A DNA stretch of 64,000 bases from Legionella jordanis (GCF_900637635.1 NZ_LR134383.1:3069724-3133723); one strand, 5' to 3'. Positions 24,314-34,103 are shown, numbered from the stretch's first letter. The notes: generated from the letters alone by a model not told the origin. Program-made: numbers and translations.

Positions 24314-24646
24314 ATGAAACCTAAACTTATTGCTTTGTTGATGGCATTACCTGTAATGGCTTCTGCTGGCTTACATGCCAATTTAAATTTTAAAAAAACA
24401 TTTTGCGGCAATGAAGATTTTCTGGGCAATGCCGGGGCTAAACGACCGCATTTGCATTGTGGAACATCATTTATCTCTTACAAAAAACAAACCGGTGACC
24501 ACTCCAACATTTCAGAACCAGGAAATTGCGTCCGCACCAATGCCGTGTTCGATCACATTAAAGCCAACATCAATTCATTTGAGAATTATTCGGCCATTTA
24601 TAATGCTTTAGTGCTCTACCACCAAGCCGGTTGCCCCAATCAGTAG
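24314..24646 (+). CDS. Small secreted protein
   Basis: 110 residues from the ATG at 24314 (GTG three codons earlier possible). A clear signal peptide, KPKLIALLMALPVMASAG, likely cut after ASA. The mature part of about 90 residues has four Cys (FCGNED, HCGTSF, NCVRTN, GCPNQ), suggesting two disulfides in the periplasm or outside. No family recognised. Confidence 0.65.
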   Translation: MKPKLIALLMALPVMASAGLHANLNFKKTFCGNEDFLGNAGAKRPHLHCGTSFISYKKQTGDHSNISEPGNCVRTNAVFDHIKANINSFENYSAIYNALVLYHQAGCPNQ

Positions 24647-24662
24647 CGAACTTCAGAACATC

Positions 24663-25364
24663 CTATTGGGCTGGTGAAGCAAGCTGGGAATCCTCAAACC
24701 CCTGAGCTTTCCTAGCCTCAGCCCTTTGTACTTCTTTGTGCAGGTCCTGCGTGCAAAAAAGGACACTTGGTCTTTGGAAATGCAGCTTAAGGTAGCTGGA
24801 TAAGCAGGGCCATTTTCCTTCAGGCAAAGAGAACCCGGCTGCATGCATGTTCAAAAAAATTGAAACCACGGCCACATCCGCAATACTAAATTCATGGCCT
24901 ACAAGATGCCGCTTATCAATGAGCTGCCTTTCCAAATAATCCGCAACTGGGGGTAATTGCTGCATTAATGCCCGCTGAATGGATTGCTCGTCCGGAACCC
25001 GGTTTCGGTAGAGAGGCACTAAAACGGCTTGATAATAGCAAGGTGCTATGGCTTGAAATAGGGCTGTATCTGCAAACTCTTCATACCAAAGGGCTTTTGC
25101 CAACTCCTCAGCTGTTTTGGGATAAAAAGGGGGGGCAGGATACTTCGCTTCGATATAGCTGCAAATGGCTGAAGAATCCGCCACGGTGAAATCACCGTCT
25201 CTAAATACTGGAATTTTGCCAAGGGGGCTGATGCTTTTAAACTCTGCAGAAGTCTCAAGCATCGGATTAACCGGGTCAACCACAAAACCAACCCCTTTTT
25301 CTTCCAGTAAAATTGCCACTTTGCGTACAAAAACAGAGGCTGGTGCACCGTATAAAACTCTCAT
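24663..25364 (-). CDS. Glutathione S-transferase family protein
   Basis: 233 residues from the ATG at 25364, chosen because the family fold begins MRVLYGAPASVFVRKVAILL; a start six codons earlier is possible. Thioredoxin-like N-terminal domain with ISPLGKIPVFRDGDFTVADS and SSAICSYIEAKYP (glutathione-binding cis-Pro and Ser), then an all-helical domain with HEFSIADVAVVSIFLNM. Likely conjugates or reduces small electrophiles in the cytosol. The C-terminal 25 residues are extra and polar. Confidence 0.88.
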   Translation of the reverse strand: MRVLYGAPASVFVRKVAILLEEKGVGFVVDPVNPMLETSAEFKSISPLGKIPVFRDGDFTVADSSAICSYIEAKYPAPPFYPKTAEELAKALWYEEFADTALFQAIAPCYYQAVLVPLYRNRVPDEQSIQRALMQQLPPVADYLERQLIDKRHLVGHEFSIADVAVVSIFLNMHAAGFSLPEGKWPCLSSYLKLHFQRPSVLFCTQDLHKEVQRAEARKAQGFEDSQLASPAQ

Positions 25365-25494
25365 TCTTACTTCACCGACCAAGCTATTGAGAAAAAATCA
25401 TCTTCACTAAAACAAAGTTGGGTAATACTACCCATTCAAGGAAATTGATGAGGATTATAGAATGCAAAGAGTTTAAACATTTTTAATTCCATTT

Positions 25495-26778
25495 ATGCTT
25501 TCTGAAAGAAAAACATACGTCATCAATAATTTATTAGCGACTGAAAACACCTACAAATTCCTGCCAGTCATAGCTTATATTGCCTTCAAAATGCTGGCAA
25601 AGGAAAAGCTGCAAAAAGATACTCTTGGAGAGATTTATCTTCCCTTAAAGGATTTTTTCAATTTCAGTGTGGAGATATTACCGGAAATTGTTTTGCAGAC
25701 CAAAATTTTCCCCGATAAAACGTCTTGCGAAGAAAACCGGTTCAGGGCAAATAAAAGAAAATGCTTTGAAGCGCGGCTTCGCTTACTAGAAGGGCAGGGT
25801 TTAATCAGGAAAGCCAATACCCAAGACAATAATTATATTTCCTTTCGTATTGTAGATTTACAAGCATTCTACAATTTCGCGCAAAAAAATGCGCAAAATA
25901 TGTTGTCTGACTTCGGCATAGAAAATGATCTTTTGCCCTTAGAGCAGTATATGGATTTGACCAAGAATTTAAAAGTTTGCCTGATTAAAAACCAAGGAAG
26001 CAAACGCCGAGAATCCGAACTTAATGCAGTCAATAATACCAACAACCCAGTAACCCCTCTAAAACGGATTGCCATTGAGAGCACCCCTTCTGTAACCTTG
26101 GTCAATGACAGCAGGCTGAGTACAGAAAAACAGTCCCCTGCAACATCAAAAATCTCTTATGGCAATATAAATAATCTTCTGAACAACAATAATGCTCCAG
26201 TTGCAGAAGCCGATTTGAGCACATGGTATGGCGAGGCCGCGACCCAGTCTCCCCCTATGCAACATACAAACCTGCCGAGTTCCGATGTGAATCTCGAAAT
26301 TGTCCGGCTTAAATTAGACATCCAAGCCTTGTGGAAAATTGCCACAGAACAACAAGCAAGAATGGAAGCTTCAGACTATCACATCGATGGGCAAAGGAAT
26401 GAAATCGTCCGCTTAAAGCAGTGCATTGAGCAACTGAATACAAAAATAGAGGCTTCAGAATTGCAAATTGCGCAGCAAAAAATCGCAATCGCGGGTTTAA
26501 TCCAAAGCATTGCCGGGCAAAAAACAAGTAAAGAGCAAGCACCCCATTATGCGGGCCAACAGAGGGAGGTTGTGAACCACCTGATTCAACGCAGTGATGA
26601 AGCGGTGACCCCAAGTCCAACTGACCGGACAATGCTCCCAATTAGGCCCATTCCCCAGAAGCCATATACTCAGTTTGCCCAAAGCCTTAGCAAGTGGGGG
26701 ATTTTAGCCAGGGCAACTGAGGACAAACCTAGTGTTCCAGACAATAAGGGCAGTCTTGGAAAAACTAACCCTCAATAG
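25495..26778 (+). CDS. Orphan protein with winged-helix-like start and coiled coil
   Basis: 427 residues. About 1-130 looks like an alpha/beta DNA-binding-type domain (KCFEARLRLLEGQGLIRKAN, a helix-turn-strand as in winged helices). About 160-260 is a low-complexity Ser/Asn/Pro linker. About 265-335 is a coiled coil (VNLEIVRLKLDIQALWKIAT, QRNEIVRLKQCIEQLNTKIE, QLQIAQQKIAIAGLIQS). The last 90 residues are disordered. I do not recognise it. A translocated effector or a cytoskeletal/replication-linked protein are both possible. Confidence 0.55.
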   Translation: MLSERKTYVINNLLATENTYKFLPVIAYIAFKMLAKEKLQKDTLGEIYLPLKDFFNFSVEILPEIVLQTKIFPDKTSCEENRFRANKRKCFEARLRLLEGQGLIRKANTQDNNYISFRIVDLQAFYNFAQKNAQNMLSDFGIENDLLPLEQYMDLTKNLKVCLIKNQGSKRRESELNAVNNTNNPVTPLKRIAIESTPSVTLVNDSRLSTEKQSPATSKISYGNINNLLNNNNAPVAEADLSTWYGEAATQSPPMQHTNLPSSDVNLEIVRLKLDIQALWKIATEQQARMEASDYHIDGQRNEIVRLKQCIEQLNTKIEASELQIAQQKIAIAGLIQSIAGQKTSKEQAPHYAGQQREVVNHLIQRSDEAVTPSPTDRTMLPIRPIPQKPYTQFAQSLSKWGILARATEDKPSVPDNKGSLGKTNPQ

Positions 26779-26824
26779 AAAATTGATTTGAGATTGAGCC
26801 GGCTTATTGAATTGATGAGCTGGC

Positions 26825-28207
26825 CTATCTTTCTTTTTTTAAATTAAGATGGCTGTAATATCGACTGTAAACCCAGTAAATTATCAAACCGAAAGCCATC
26901 CAAATCCCGAAGCGCAACATTGTCACCCACGGTAAATTGAACAATAAATAAGCGCAACTTAAAACGCCCAAGATAGGCACGATAGGCATTAAGGGGGTTT
27001 TAAAAGGACGTTCAATGTCAGGGCGGGTATAACGTAGGATCAGTACGCCTAGACAAACCACGATGAAGGCAAACAATGTACCCACATTCACCAACTGCGC
27101 AAGCTCATCGATTGGGACCAATCCTGCCGTTAAAGACATGACAATGCCACACAGTACAATAATACGGATGGGAGTGCGTGTGTAGGAGTTGGTTACGAAA
27201 AAAAATGGAGGAAGCAAACCGTCTCGCGCCATGGCCAGAAACACACGCGTTAAACCGTAATAAAGCACCAGCATCACCGTCGTTAAGCCGGCAACAGCAC
27301 CCACTCCTATCAGACCGGCAACAAAGCGATGTCCTAGCATGAGAAGCGTATGGCTGATGGGTGAAGCCACATTCAAACTTGAATAGTGAGCAATGCCCGT
27401 TAGTAAGCCAGAAACAATGATGTATAACACCGTGCAAATTAGCAGGGAACCAATTATGCCAATGGGTAAATCTCGTTGTGGATTAATGGCCTCTTCAGCG
27501 GTTGTCGACACCGCATCAAAGCCTATGTAGGCAAAAAAGATGAGTGAGGCGCCTTCCACGACGCCTTGCCAGCCAAAGGGCATAAACGGAAACCAATTTT
27601 CCGGTTTAACGTCGGTAATGGCGACCACGATAAATAACACAATGACAAGAAGTTTGATTATGACCATGAGGTTATTAAAGCGGGAACTGAATTTAACCCC
27701 TAAACTTAAAAGAATCCCCAGCAGCACAATGATCGTAAAAGCCGCTAAATTGAATATACCCCCGTTTCCAGGGCCAAATATAAAATCTTTGGGTAAACCA
27801 AGATGAATGGCTTTTAAAAAATCATTAAAGTAACCACTCCAGCCTACTGAAACTGCAGAAACAGAAATAGAGTATTCTAAAAGCAAATCCCATCCGACAA
27901 TCCAGGCAATGATTTCACCAAAGCCAACATAGGCGTATCCATAAGCACTACCACAACCGCCTACCGCAGCAGCCAACTCGGCATAAGATAAGGCAGCGAA
28001 CGCGCAGGCAAAACCTGCGATGACGTAAGACAGGATGATGGCAGGACCTGCCTGAGTGGCAGCGACAATACCGGTCAGGACGAAAATCCCTGCTCCAATG
28101 ATGGCTCCCACACCTAAAAAAATTAAGTCCAGCGCAGAGAGAACTTGTAATAAATCAGGATTTATTGCTTGCATCTCAGCCACGGCTTTTTTGCGAAACA
28201 AGTCCAT
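26825..28207 (-). CDS. APC-family amino acid permease
   Basis: 460 residues, about twelve membrane helices. The first helix region carries FLGVGAIIGAGIFVLTGIVA, the broken-helix GxG substrate site, followed by YAELAAAVGGCGSAYGYAYV. It is close in length and motif to YfnA/CAT-type permeases that take up cationic or branched-chain amino acids with protons. Amino acids are a main carbon source for Legionella, which fits. Alone; convergent with the coiled-coil gene. Confidence 0.88.
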   Translation of the reverse strand: MDLFRKKAVAEMQAINPDLLQVLSALDLIFLGVGAIIGAGIFVLTGIVAATQAGPAIILSYVIAGFACAFAALSYAELAAAVGGCGSAYGYAYVGFGEIIAWIVGWDLLLEYSISVSAVSVGWSGYFNDFLKAIHLGLPKDFIFGPGNGGIFNLAAFTIIVLLGILLSLGVKFSSRFNNLMVIIKLLVIVLFIVVAITDVKPENWFPFMPFGWQGVVEGASLIFFAYIGFDAVSTTAEEAINPQRDLPIGIIGSLLICTVLYIIVSGLLTGIAHYSSLNVASPISHTLLMLGHRFVAGLIGVGAVAGLTTVMLVLYYGLTRVFLAMARDGLLPPFFFVTNSYTRTPIRIIVLCGIVMSLTAGLVPIDELAQLVNVGTLFAFIVVCLGVLILRYTRPDIERPFKTPLMPIVPILGVLSCAYLLFNLPWVTMLRFGIWMAFGLIIYWVYSRYYSHLNLKKER

Positions 28208-28331
28208 GATAGTATGCTCTCAAAATAGATGAATTAGTCTAAGTGCTAGCCTTATCATCGTTAGTAAAAAGACCTATTAAGCCTTATTTCTGCATGAAAC
28301 ATGCCAGGCTTTTTTCAGCAATCTATCACTG

Positions 28332-28901
28332 ATGAAAACATTTTTTATTTATTTAATTTTCCTGCTTGGCCTGCATTCTGCAGGGGCTGGGCAATATTCA
28401 GAGAGCTGTTCAAAATGGCCTTCCTGGTTTCAAGGCATTTGCCGTCGTTCCCATCAGATTTGGAATGAGGGGAATAATGAACTGTATGTGACTGGCTATG
28501 CTTGGCACAATCGCTACACCTACCCCAAACATAAACTGGACAGCTATAATGAACTGGCTTTTGGTGGAGGCTTAGGCAAGGGATTTTATGATGAGGATGG
28601 GGATTGGCATGGAGTTTTTGCCATTGCTTTTCTAGATTCCCATAAGAATATTGAACCAGCTGTCGGCTATGCCTTCCTTAAGGTTGCCCACCTAGGTCAA
28701 AACACGCGCTTAGGTGCCGGTTACACCGTTTTAGTCACCCAGCGTCCCGATATCTTTCATGGCATCCCCTTTCCAGGTTTGCTCCCCTGGTTGTCATTTA
28801 ACTATGGTCATTTAAGTCTGCTAGGAACCTATATACCTGGAGCAAAAGGAGCAGGAAATGTGGTATTTATCCTCGGAAAATGGACCTTTGATTCGCTCTA
28901 G
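28332..28901 (+). CDS. pagP: Lipid A palmitoyltransferase
   Basis: 189 residues. Signal peptide about 1-20 (FFIYLIFLLGLHSAGAG). The PagP barrel shows LYVTGYAWHNRYTYP with the catalytic His59, and AIAFLDSHKNIEPAVGYAF with Asp102-Ser103, the residues known to be essential in E. coli PagP. Ending GAGNVVFILGKWTFDSL is a typical final outer-membrane strand. It transfers palmitate from phospholipids to lipid A in the outer membrane; the Legionella form is also called Rcp and aids resistance to host peptides. Often PhoP-controlled; no clear site seen here. Confidence 0.93.
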   Translation: MKTFFIYLIFLLGLHSAGAGQYSESCSKWPSWFQGICRRSHQIWNEGNNELYVTGYAWHNRYTYPKHKLDSYNELAFGGGLGKGFYDEDGDWHGVFAIAFLDSHKNIEPAVGYAFLKVAHLGQNTRLGAGYTVLVTQRPDIFHGIPFPGLLPWLSFNYGHLSLLGTYIPGAKGAGNVVFILGKWTFDSL

Positions 28902-29006
28902 GGTTGTCATTCTAAGGCTCACTTATAACCCTGAAATTATCCTTGCAAGAATTACCGAGCCTTGCTAGGCTGCCAGACTTAAACCGTTCTAACAGGGAGT
29001 ATATAC

Positions 29007-29426
29007 ATGAAGTTTAAAGCCAAGTTTATTGCTTTTACTGGCGCCCTGCTTTTAGCAGGATCATCCTTTGCGGCATTTAAAGCACCTCCTGTGTGCCCCA
29101 GCGTAAGTGCGATTAAAGCCCAGGGCGTTTCCCAGGCTCAACAATTGATTGATCACCTTTACATCGATTATGAAATCCATCAGTACAATACTGAACTCAA
29201 TTGGGTTTTTGCCGTGGGTCCCTTTGAAGGACAATCTGCAGAAGATGCTTTGGAAGTAGGAAATAAAGCCCTTCGTTATCTATCCGGCAATCCAATTTCC
29301 GAACCTGATGAAGATTTTTGGGTTTGCTTATACGAGCTGGACAATGAACATTTTGCTGTGGCTCTGCAATCGGATCGCATGCCTCTACCCTACAAACTTC
29401 ATAAGTATTTTACTAAAAAAGCTTAA
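29007..29426 (+). CDS. DUF4949 secreted protein
   Basis: 139 residues. A signal peptide (KFIAFTGALLLAGSSFAAF) is followed by KAPPVCPSVSAIKAQGVSQA and a single compact domain ending FWVCLYELDNEHFAVALQSD. Two Cys in the mature part may bond. The family is found mainly in Legionella; function unknown. A ribosome site (GGGAG) precedes the ATG. Terminator follows directly. Confidence 0.8.
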   Translation: MKFKAKFIAFTGALLLAGSSFAAFKAPPVCPSVSAIKAQGVSQAQQLIDHLYIDYEIHQYNTELNWVFAVGPFEGQSAEDALEVGNKALRYLSGNPISEPDEDFWVCLYELDNEHFAVALQSDRMPLPYKLHKYFTKKA

Positions 29427-29430
29427 CCAT

Positions 29431-29450
29431 TTGGGAGGGATCCCTCCCAA
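29431..29450. terminator. Perfect-palindrome terminator
   Basis: TTGGGAGGGATCCCTCCCAA is a perfect 20-bp palindrome four bases after the DUF4949 stop, with A residues before and TTT after, so it could stop transcription in either direction. It separates the DUF4949 gene from tag. Confidence 0.65.
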
Positions 29451-29467
29451 TTTCCAATGAGGTTATG

Positions 29468-30031
29468 ATGCAACGCTGTCAGTGGGCTAACCGCGATCCT
29501 CTCTATGTGCTCTACCACGATCAGGAATGGGGAGTACCGCTTCGCGACCCAGGCAAATTGTTTGAAATGATTATTCTTGAAGCCATGCAGGCCGGGCTTA
29601 ACTGGTTTACTGTTTTGAAAAAAAGAGAAGCGATGCGCCAGGCTTTTTTTAATTTCTCCCCTGAAAAGCTGGCAAGGCTAACGGACGAACATCTTAAACA
29701 ATGGTTGAATCATGAAGGGATAATTCGCAATCGCTTAAAATTGCAATCCTTGCGGAATAATGCCCAGTGTTTTTTGAAGATTGCCGAACGCGAAAATGTC
29801 GTGGACTACCTGTGGCAATTTACTGAAGGTAAAACCATTGAAAACAAATGGCATAGTTTATCGGAAGTTCCTGCTATTACCCCTGAATCCATCCAAATGG
29901 CCAAGCAGTTGAAAAAAGATGGTTTCTCCTTCCTCGGCCCCACCACTTGCTATGCCTTGATGCAAGCTGCCGGAATGGTGAATGACCACTTAACTTGCTG
30001 TTTCCGATGGCAAGAATTAAAAAATAAGTAA
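29468..30031 (+). CDS. tag: DNA-3-methyladenine glycosylase I
   Basis: 187 residues. Zinc-binding and catalytic landmarks: MQRCQWANRDPLYVLYHDQE at the start (Cys and His zinc ligands), EAMQAGLNWFTVLKKR (base-flipping helix), and near the end FLGPTTCYALMQAAGMVNDH (zinc His, then Cys in LTCCF). Removes 3-methyladenine from DNA. GAGG is five bases before the second of two tandem ATGs, so 29468 is preferred to 29465. Confidence 0.92.
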   Translation: MQRCQWANRDPLYVLYHDQEWGVPLRDPGKLFEMIILEAMQAGLNWFTVLKKREAMRQAFFNFSPEKLARLTDEHLKQWLNHEGIIRNRLKLQSLRNNAQCFLKIAERENVVDYLWQFTEGKTIENKWHSLSEVPAITPESIQMAKQLKKDGFSFLGPTTCYALMQAAGMVNDHLTCCFRWQELKNK

Positions 30032-30165
30032 CTACGGGCAAAGATATTACTGATGAAAAAAATTTCTTGTTAATCTGGTGCCGCAATTTTATTTGGTTGA
30101 TAATTTTGCTCAAGCCGCGTTCGAGCCTCCAGAGCTTGCCAACCAATCACGAGGAAATTTAGCCT

Positions 30166-31410
30166 GTGAGTTCCGTATATCAAAAATTAAAGCCTTATGT
30201 ATTTCCGGGTCTCTTATTGGCCGCGATTATTTTGGGTGGCTGTATGGGTTATTTCTTTGGTGAACAAGCCAAAGGGTTAAAACCATTAGGCGATATTTTT
30301 ATTAATTTAATTTTTACGGCCATTGTACCTTTAATTTTTTTCAGCGTCTCCTCGGCCATTGTTAGGACAGGGACTCTTTCAAAACTTGGAAAAATGCTAT
30401 TTTATATGATGTCGGTATTTCTGTTTACCGGAATCATTGCCGCATTTTACATGCTTGTCGTTGTTGAACTTTTTCCTCCTGCACAGAAGGTCAGTGTGTT
30501 GCTTGCAAAACCGGCTAATCTTGCACCCAATCATTTAAGTGAGCAAATTGTTGGGATTTTTTCCGTCTCTGATCTGAGCCAATTGCTGTCACCGGAACAT
30601 ATCCTGCCTCTGATTATTTTTTCTATTCTGCTTGGGCTTTCCATTTTGGGGGTAGGTGAAAAAGGGCGGCCTTTTGCTAATTTCCTGCAGGCTGGTGAAG
30701 CCATTTTCATGCGTTTTTTTTCCCTCATCATGTGGTATGCCCCCATTGGTTTTTTTGCCTATTTTGCAGTGATGCTCAGCGACATTGGGCCAAAACTTAT
30801 TGAAAGTTATTTGCGAATTTTTCTAATCTACTATGCAGCAGCTATCATTTATTTTGTTGCAGCATTTACTGTCTATGCCTATTTGGCTGCGCAAGCAAAA
30901 GGGGTTAAATTGTTCTGGCGGAATGTGTTTCTTCCGCTGGCAACGTCCATTGCAACATGCAGCAGTGCTGCGAGTATCCCCGCTAATTTGGCTGCTACTC
31001 GCAGCATGCGGGTTTCTCCTGAAGTTTATGAAACGGTAATTCCCATGGGCGCCATGATTCATAAAGACGGTTCAGTTCTTGGCGCTGTCGTTAAGATTGC
31101 TTTTTTGTTTGGCTTGTTTCATCTTGATTTTAGTGGGGTTTCGGTCATATTGACGGCTGTGCTCATTTCTTTGCTGGTCGGCACCGTAATGGGCGCCATT
31201 CCAAGTGGAGGCATGCTTGGCGAACTGTTAATCCTCAGCGTCTACGGTTTCCCGCCCAGTGTTTTACTGGCTGTGGCCACGATAAGCATCTTAATTGACC
31301 CATTGGCCACCATGCTCAATGTAACCGGCGATGCCGTGAGCAGTATGATGGTTGCACGCCTGCTTAAAGGTAAAAGTTGGTTTGCCCCTGCCGAAAGCAA
31401 GGGGCTTTGA
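30166..31410 (+). CDS. Dicarboxylate/amino acid:cation symporter (DAACS family)
   Basis: 414 residues with a GTG start; GAGG stands eleven bases upstream. The family's reentrant loops are visible: ATSIATCSSAASIPANLAAT (serine-rich, HP1), MGAMIHKDGSVLGAVVKIAF (TM7-like, here with the Asn-Met-Asp region changed) and GAIPSGGMLGELLILSVYG with INVTGDAVSSMMVARLLKG near the end, where LNVTGDA is the conserved substrate motif. It imports glutamate, aspartate or C4-dicarboxylates with Na+ or H+. Stands between tag and the oxidoreductase gene, convergent with the latter (6 bp gap). Confidence 0.9.
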   Translation: MSSVYQKLKPYVFPGLLLAAIILGGCMGYFFGEQAKGLKPLGDIFINLIFTAIVPLIFFSVSSAIVRTGTLSKLGKMLFYMMSVFLFTGIIAAFYMLVVVELFPPAQKVSVLLAKPANLAPNHLSEQIVGIFSVSDLSQLLSPEHILPLIIFSILLGLSILGVGEKGRPFANFLQAGEAIFMRFFSLIMWYAPIGFFAYFAVMLSDIGPKLIESYLRIFLIYYAAAIIYFVAAFTVYAYLAAQAKGVKLFWRNVFLPLATSIATCSSAASIPANLAATRSMRVSPEVYETVIPMGAMIHKDGSVLGAVVKIAFLFGLFHLDFSGVSVILTAVLISLLVGTVMGAIPSGGMLGELLILSVYGFPPSVLLAVATISILIDPLATMLNVTGDAVSSMMVARLLKGKSWFAPAESKGL

Positions 31411-31416
31411 AATCCA

Positions 31417-32829
31417 TTATTGTGGTTCAACTTCATAAACATTGGCAAACCACTGATTTATCCCTTCAACTAAAGTTGGGTGGGCGAACATCAGATCCCT
31501 TAATTTTTGGTAAGGTATATCCAACTCCATGGCCAATTGAATTACAGCCAAAATTTCACCGGCTTCGGCACAAAGAATTGACACACCAAGGATTTGATCC
31601 GTTTTGGCATCAATCACCGCTTTTAACAAACCGGCTGTTTCCCCCTGAGTTTTGGCCCGGGGAATCACCGCCGCTGGAATTTTGGCAACTTTTATCGGAC
31701 GACCCTGGGCACGCGCCTGAGCCTCAGTTATACCAATGCGCGCCAGTTCCGGATCAAGGAACACAGTATAGGGTACCAATCGGCCTTCTGAGGAGAGTTT
31801 GTGGTTTGGATGGTCTAAATTGTGTTTTAACAAACGATAATCATCCAAAGACAAATGTGTAAATTGTGGTCCGGCTTTGACATCTCCGATAGCCCAAATG
31901 CCTTCTGCCGTTGTTTCAAGAAATTCATTTACTTTAACAAACCCACGCTCATCCATCTCCACGTCAGTTTTATCCAAGTTCAATCCCCTGGTATTGGGAA
32001 CACGTCCGACCGCAACTAATACGTGGCTGCCCTCTATGATTTTGGTTTGCCCATGCTGGGTTACCTCAATGGCTATGCCTTGGCCTTTCTGGTATACGCG
32101 TTTAATGCTGCTGTTGATGGCAAAGCCTATGCCTTCCTTCTGCAAAAGCTCAAGCACTTCTTCGGCAATATCCTTGTCTTCGCGGCTAAGAAACTGAGGA
32201 GCGGCTTCAATGACCGTTACCTCTGCACCAAATCGGCGAAATATTTGGGCAAACTCAAGGCCAATGTAGCCGCCGCCAATAATGAGCAAGTGCTCTGGGA
32301 CGCGGTCTAAATTCATTAGGCTGTCATTGCACAGGTAATTGACCTCCTCAATACCTGGAATGGCGGGAATAAATGGCAAAGCGCCAGTATTGATAAAAAT
32401 TTTCTCAGCGCTGATGTGCAGTTGCTGTAGCCCTTCTCTTGGGCTACTCAATTCAACTTCAAGGGTTTTGTGCTCAATAAAGTGAGCCCGCCCAAGAATC
32501 AAATCCATCCCAGAGTCGATGAACTGCTTTAAATTGGCTTCCCGCATGCCTTTTACTATCTTGTCTTTACGAGCGCGTACGGCTTTGAAATCCACCTTAT
32601 CCAGACTGGCTTGCAAACCATAGTCTGAAGCTTGGCGGCAGTAGTGGGCAATTTTTGCGGATTGCACGAGGGCTTTTGTGGGAATGCAAGCCACATTAAT
32701 GCAAGTTCCACCAATTTGGTTGTCTTCAACCATGGCTATTTTTTGGCCTCTTTTGGCCAGATCCATCGCCAGTGTTTTACCTCCCTTGCCTCCCCCTAAA
32801 ATGATCGCATCGTAGTGTTGAACCGCCAT
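31417..32829 (-). CDS. FAD pyridine nucleotide-disulfide oxidoreductase (dihydrolipoamide dehydrogenase/MerA-like)
   Basis: 470 residues. FAD fold IILGGGKGGKTLAMDLAKRG, redox site GGTCINVACIPTKALV (Cys-x4-Cys), NAD(P) fold LLIIGGGYIGLEFAQIFRRF and the dimerisation end with FAHPTLVEGINQW (catalytic His-Pro). It resembles mercuric reductases in the redox loop but has neither an N-terminal metal domain nor C-terminal Cys pair, so mercury reduction is unlikely. Not linked to pyruvate or 2-oxoglutarate dehydrogenase genes. Substrate unclear. Confidence 0.85.
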   Translation of the reverse strand: MAVQHYDAIILGGGKGGKTLAMDLAKRGQKIAMVEDNQIGGTCINVACIPTKALVQSAKIAHYCRQASDYGLQASLDKVDFKAVRARKDKIVKGMREANLKQFIDSGMDLILGRAHFIEHKTLEVELSSPREGLQQLHISAEKIFINTGALPFIPAIPGIEEVNYLCNDSLMNLDRVPEHLLIIGGGYIGLEFAQIFRRFGAEVTVIEAAPQFLSREDKDIAEEVLELLQKEGIGFAINSSIKRVYQKGQGIAIEVTQHGQTKIIEGSHVLVAVGRVPNTRGLNLDKTDVEMDERGFVKVNEFLETTAEGIWAIGDVKAGPQFTHLSLDDYRLLKHNLDHPNHKLSSEGRLVPYTVFLDPELARIGITEAQARAQGRPIKVAKIPAAVIPRAKTQGETAGLLKAVIDAKTDQILGVSILCAEAGEILAVIQLAMELDIPYQKLRDLMFAHPTLVEGINQWFANVYEVEPQ

Positions 32830-32909
32830 TGTAAATCTCCCTTACTTTCGGCAAAAATAGAGTTTAACTATAGTTCAGTTGACTTTTCATCGTCAAAATA
32901 ATTCAGGTT

Positions 32910-34103
32910 TTATTCACTTCTTAGTGAAACCACAGGTTCCAGTTTGGCAGCTCGCCTTGCCGGGTAAAAACCAAAGAAAACACCAGTAGCCACAGAAACA
33001 GCAAATCCCGCCAGAGGTGGTAGTAGCAACAGGCTGAACGTCCAGTGGCTAAAATAAGCCACAATCCAGGTGAAGATTAATCCCAGGATCACCCCCAAAA
33101 TACCCCCCAAAAGTGCCAGCATAATCGACTCCATCAGGAACAGAGCCTGAATTTCACGATTTTTGGCGCCTACGGCTTTGCGAATGCCAATTTCTTTTTT
33201 TCGTTCACTGACTGAAACCAGCATGACGTTCATCACGCCGATACCGCCCACCAGCAGAGAAATGCCACCGATCACGGCCAGCAGTAAGGTAAAAATATGG
33301 CCTTGGCTTTCCATGCTGGATATGATTTGCTTTGCGCTGCGGGCAAAAACATTTAATTTTGGATTTTGAGCATTGATGATTTGCTTTATCTGATCGATGC
33401 TGCCATCGATTGGGCCATCCTCTTGCAGCTTCAAAACGGCATTGGCAATTTTGCTGTCCTTAGCCACCAGCGGCAAACCAGCAATGGGGATGATTACTGC
33501 TTGATTGACGTCTTCATTAAAAAAACCATTTTCCTTCCAGGGCTTAGCCACACCAATAATGCTATATAAAGCCTGACCAATACGGATTTGCTTGCCAATT
33601 GGGTCATCCAAAGTGATCTCTTGCAGTTGCCTGGCCAAGCCATCCCCAATCACACAATAGTGCTCAAACGATTGTAGAAAAGAGACAAAATGGCCGCGCG
33701 CCAATTCAATATGAACGATGTCTGCCAAAGACTCATCTGCACCAATAATTGCCCCTTGCAGGGTTTTGCCTTGAAAACTCATCGATTGATAAGACGTACC
33801 ATAGGGAGCAATTTTTTTTACCGTTGAAATCCGTTCTGGAATTTGCCGCCAAAGCTCCAGTGAAAGCTGATCTTCACCGCTGCTTGATTTTCCGGGTGCC
33901 TGTTGAAAAACAGAGACCGCAAGCAAATCGGTTCCCAAAGCTTTAAACTGCTCCAAGGCTTTTTGGGTGGCAAGCTCACCACAGCTGATTAAAGCCACCA
34001 CCGCAGCCGTTCCTACAAGAATACCCAACACGGCCAGTAGAGAGCGCAATTTGGCAGCACTCAAGTTGATGATCGCCTGGGAAAGATAGCGAAGCCAATT
34101 CAT
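32910..34103 (-). CDS. MacB-type ABC transporter permease
   Basis: 397 residues. One N-terminal helix (LLAVLGILVGTAAVVALISC), a periplasmic domain of about 220 residues, then three helices starting FTLLLAVIGGISLLVGGIGV; SVSERKKEIGIRKAVGAKNR is the conserved coupling stretch, and the end GFYPARRAAKLEPVVSLRSE is typical of FtsX/MacB permeases. Start overlaps the ATPase stop (ATGA). Last gene of the four-gene efflux operon. Confidence 0.9.
   Translation of the reverse strand: MNWLRYLSQAIINLSAAKLRSLLAVLGILVGTAAVVALISCGELATQKALEQFKALGTDLLAVSVFQQAPGKSSSGEDQLSLELWRQIPERISTVKKIAPYGTSYQSMSFQGKTLQGAIIGADESLADIVHIELARGHFVSFLQSFEHYCVIGDGLARQLQEITLDDPIGKQIRIGQALYSIIGVAKPWKENGFFNEDVNQAVIIPIAGLPLVAKDSKIANAVLKLQEDGPIDGSIDQIKQIINAQNPKLNVFARSAKQIISSMESQGHIFTLLLAVIGGISLLVGGIGVMNVMLVSVSERKKEIGIRKAVGAKNREIQALFLMESIMLALLGGILGVILGLIFTWIVAYFSHWTFSLLLLPPLAGFAVSVATGVFFGFYPARRAAKLEPVVSLRSE

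Noticed and set aside
31417..32829. Mercuric reductase
   Set aside because: No N-terminal metal domain, no C-terminal Cys pair and no other mer genes.
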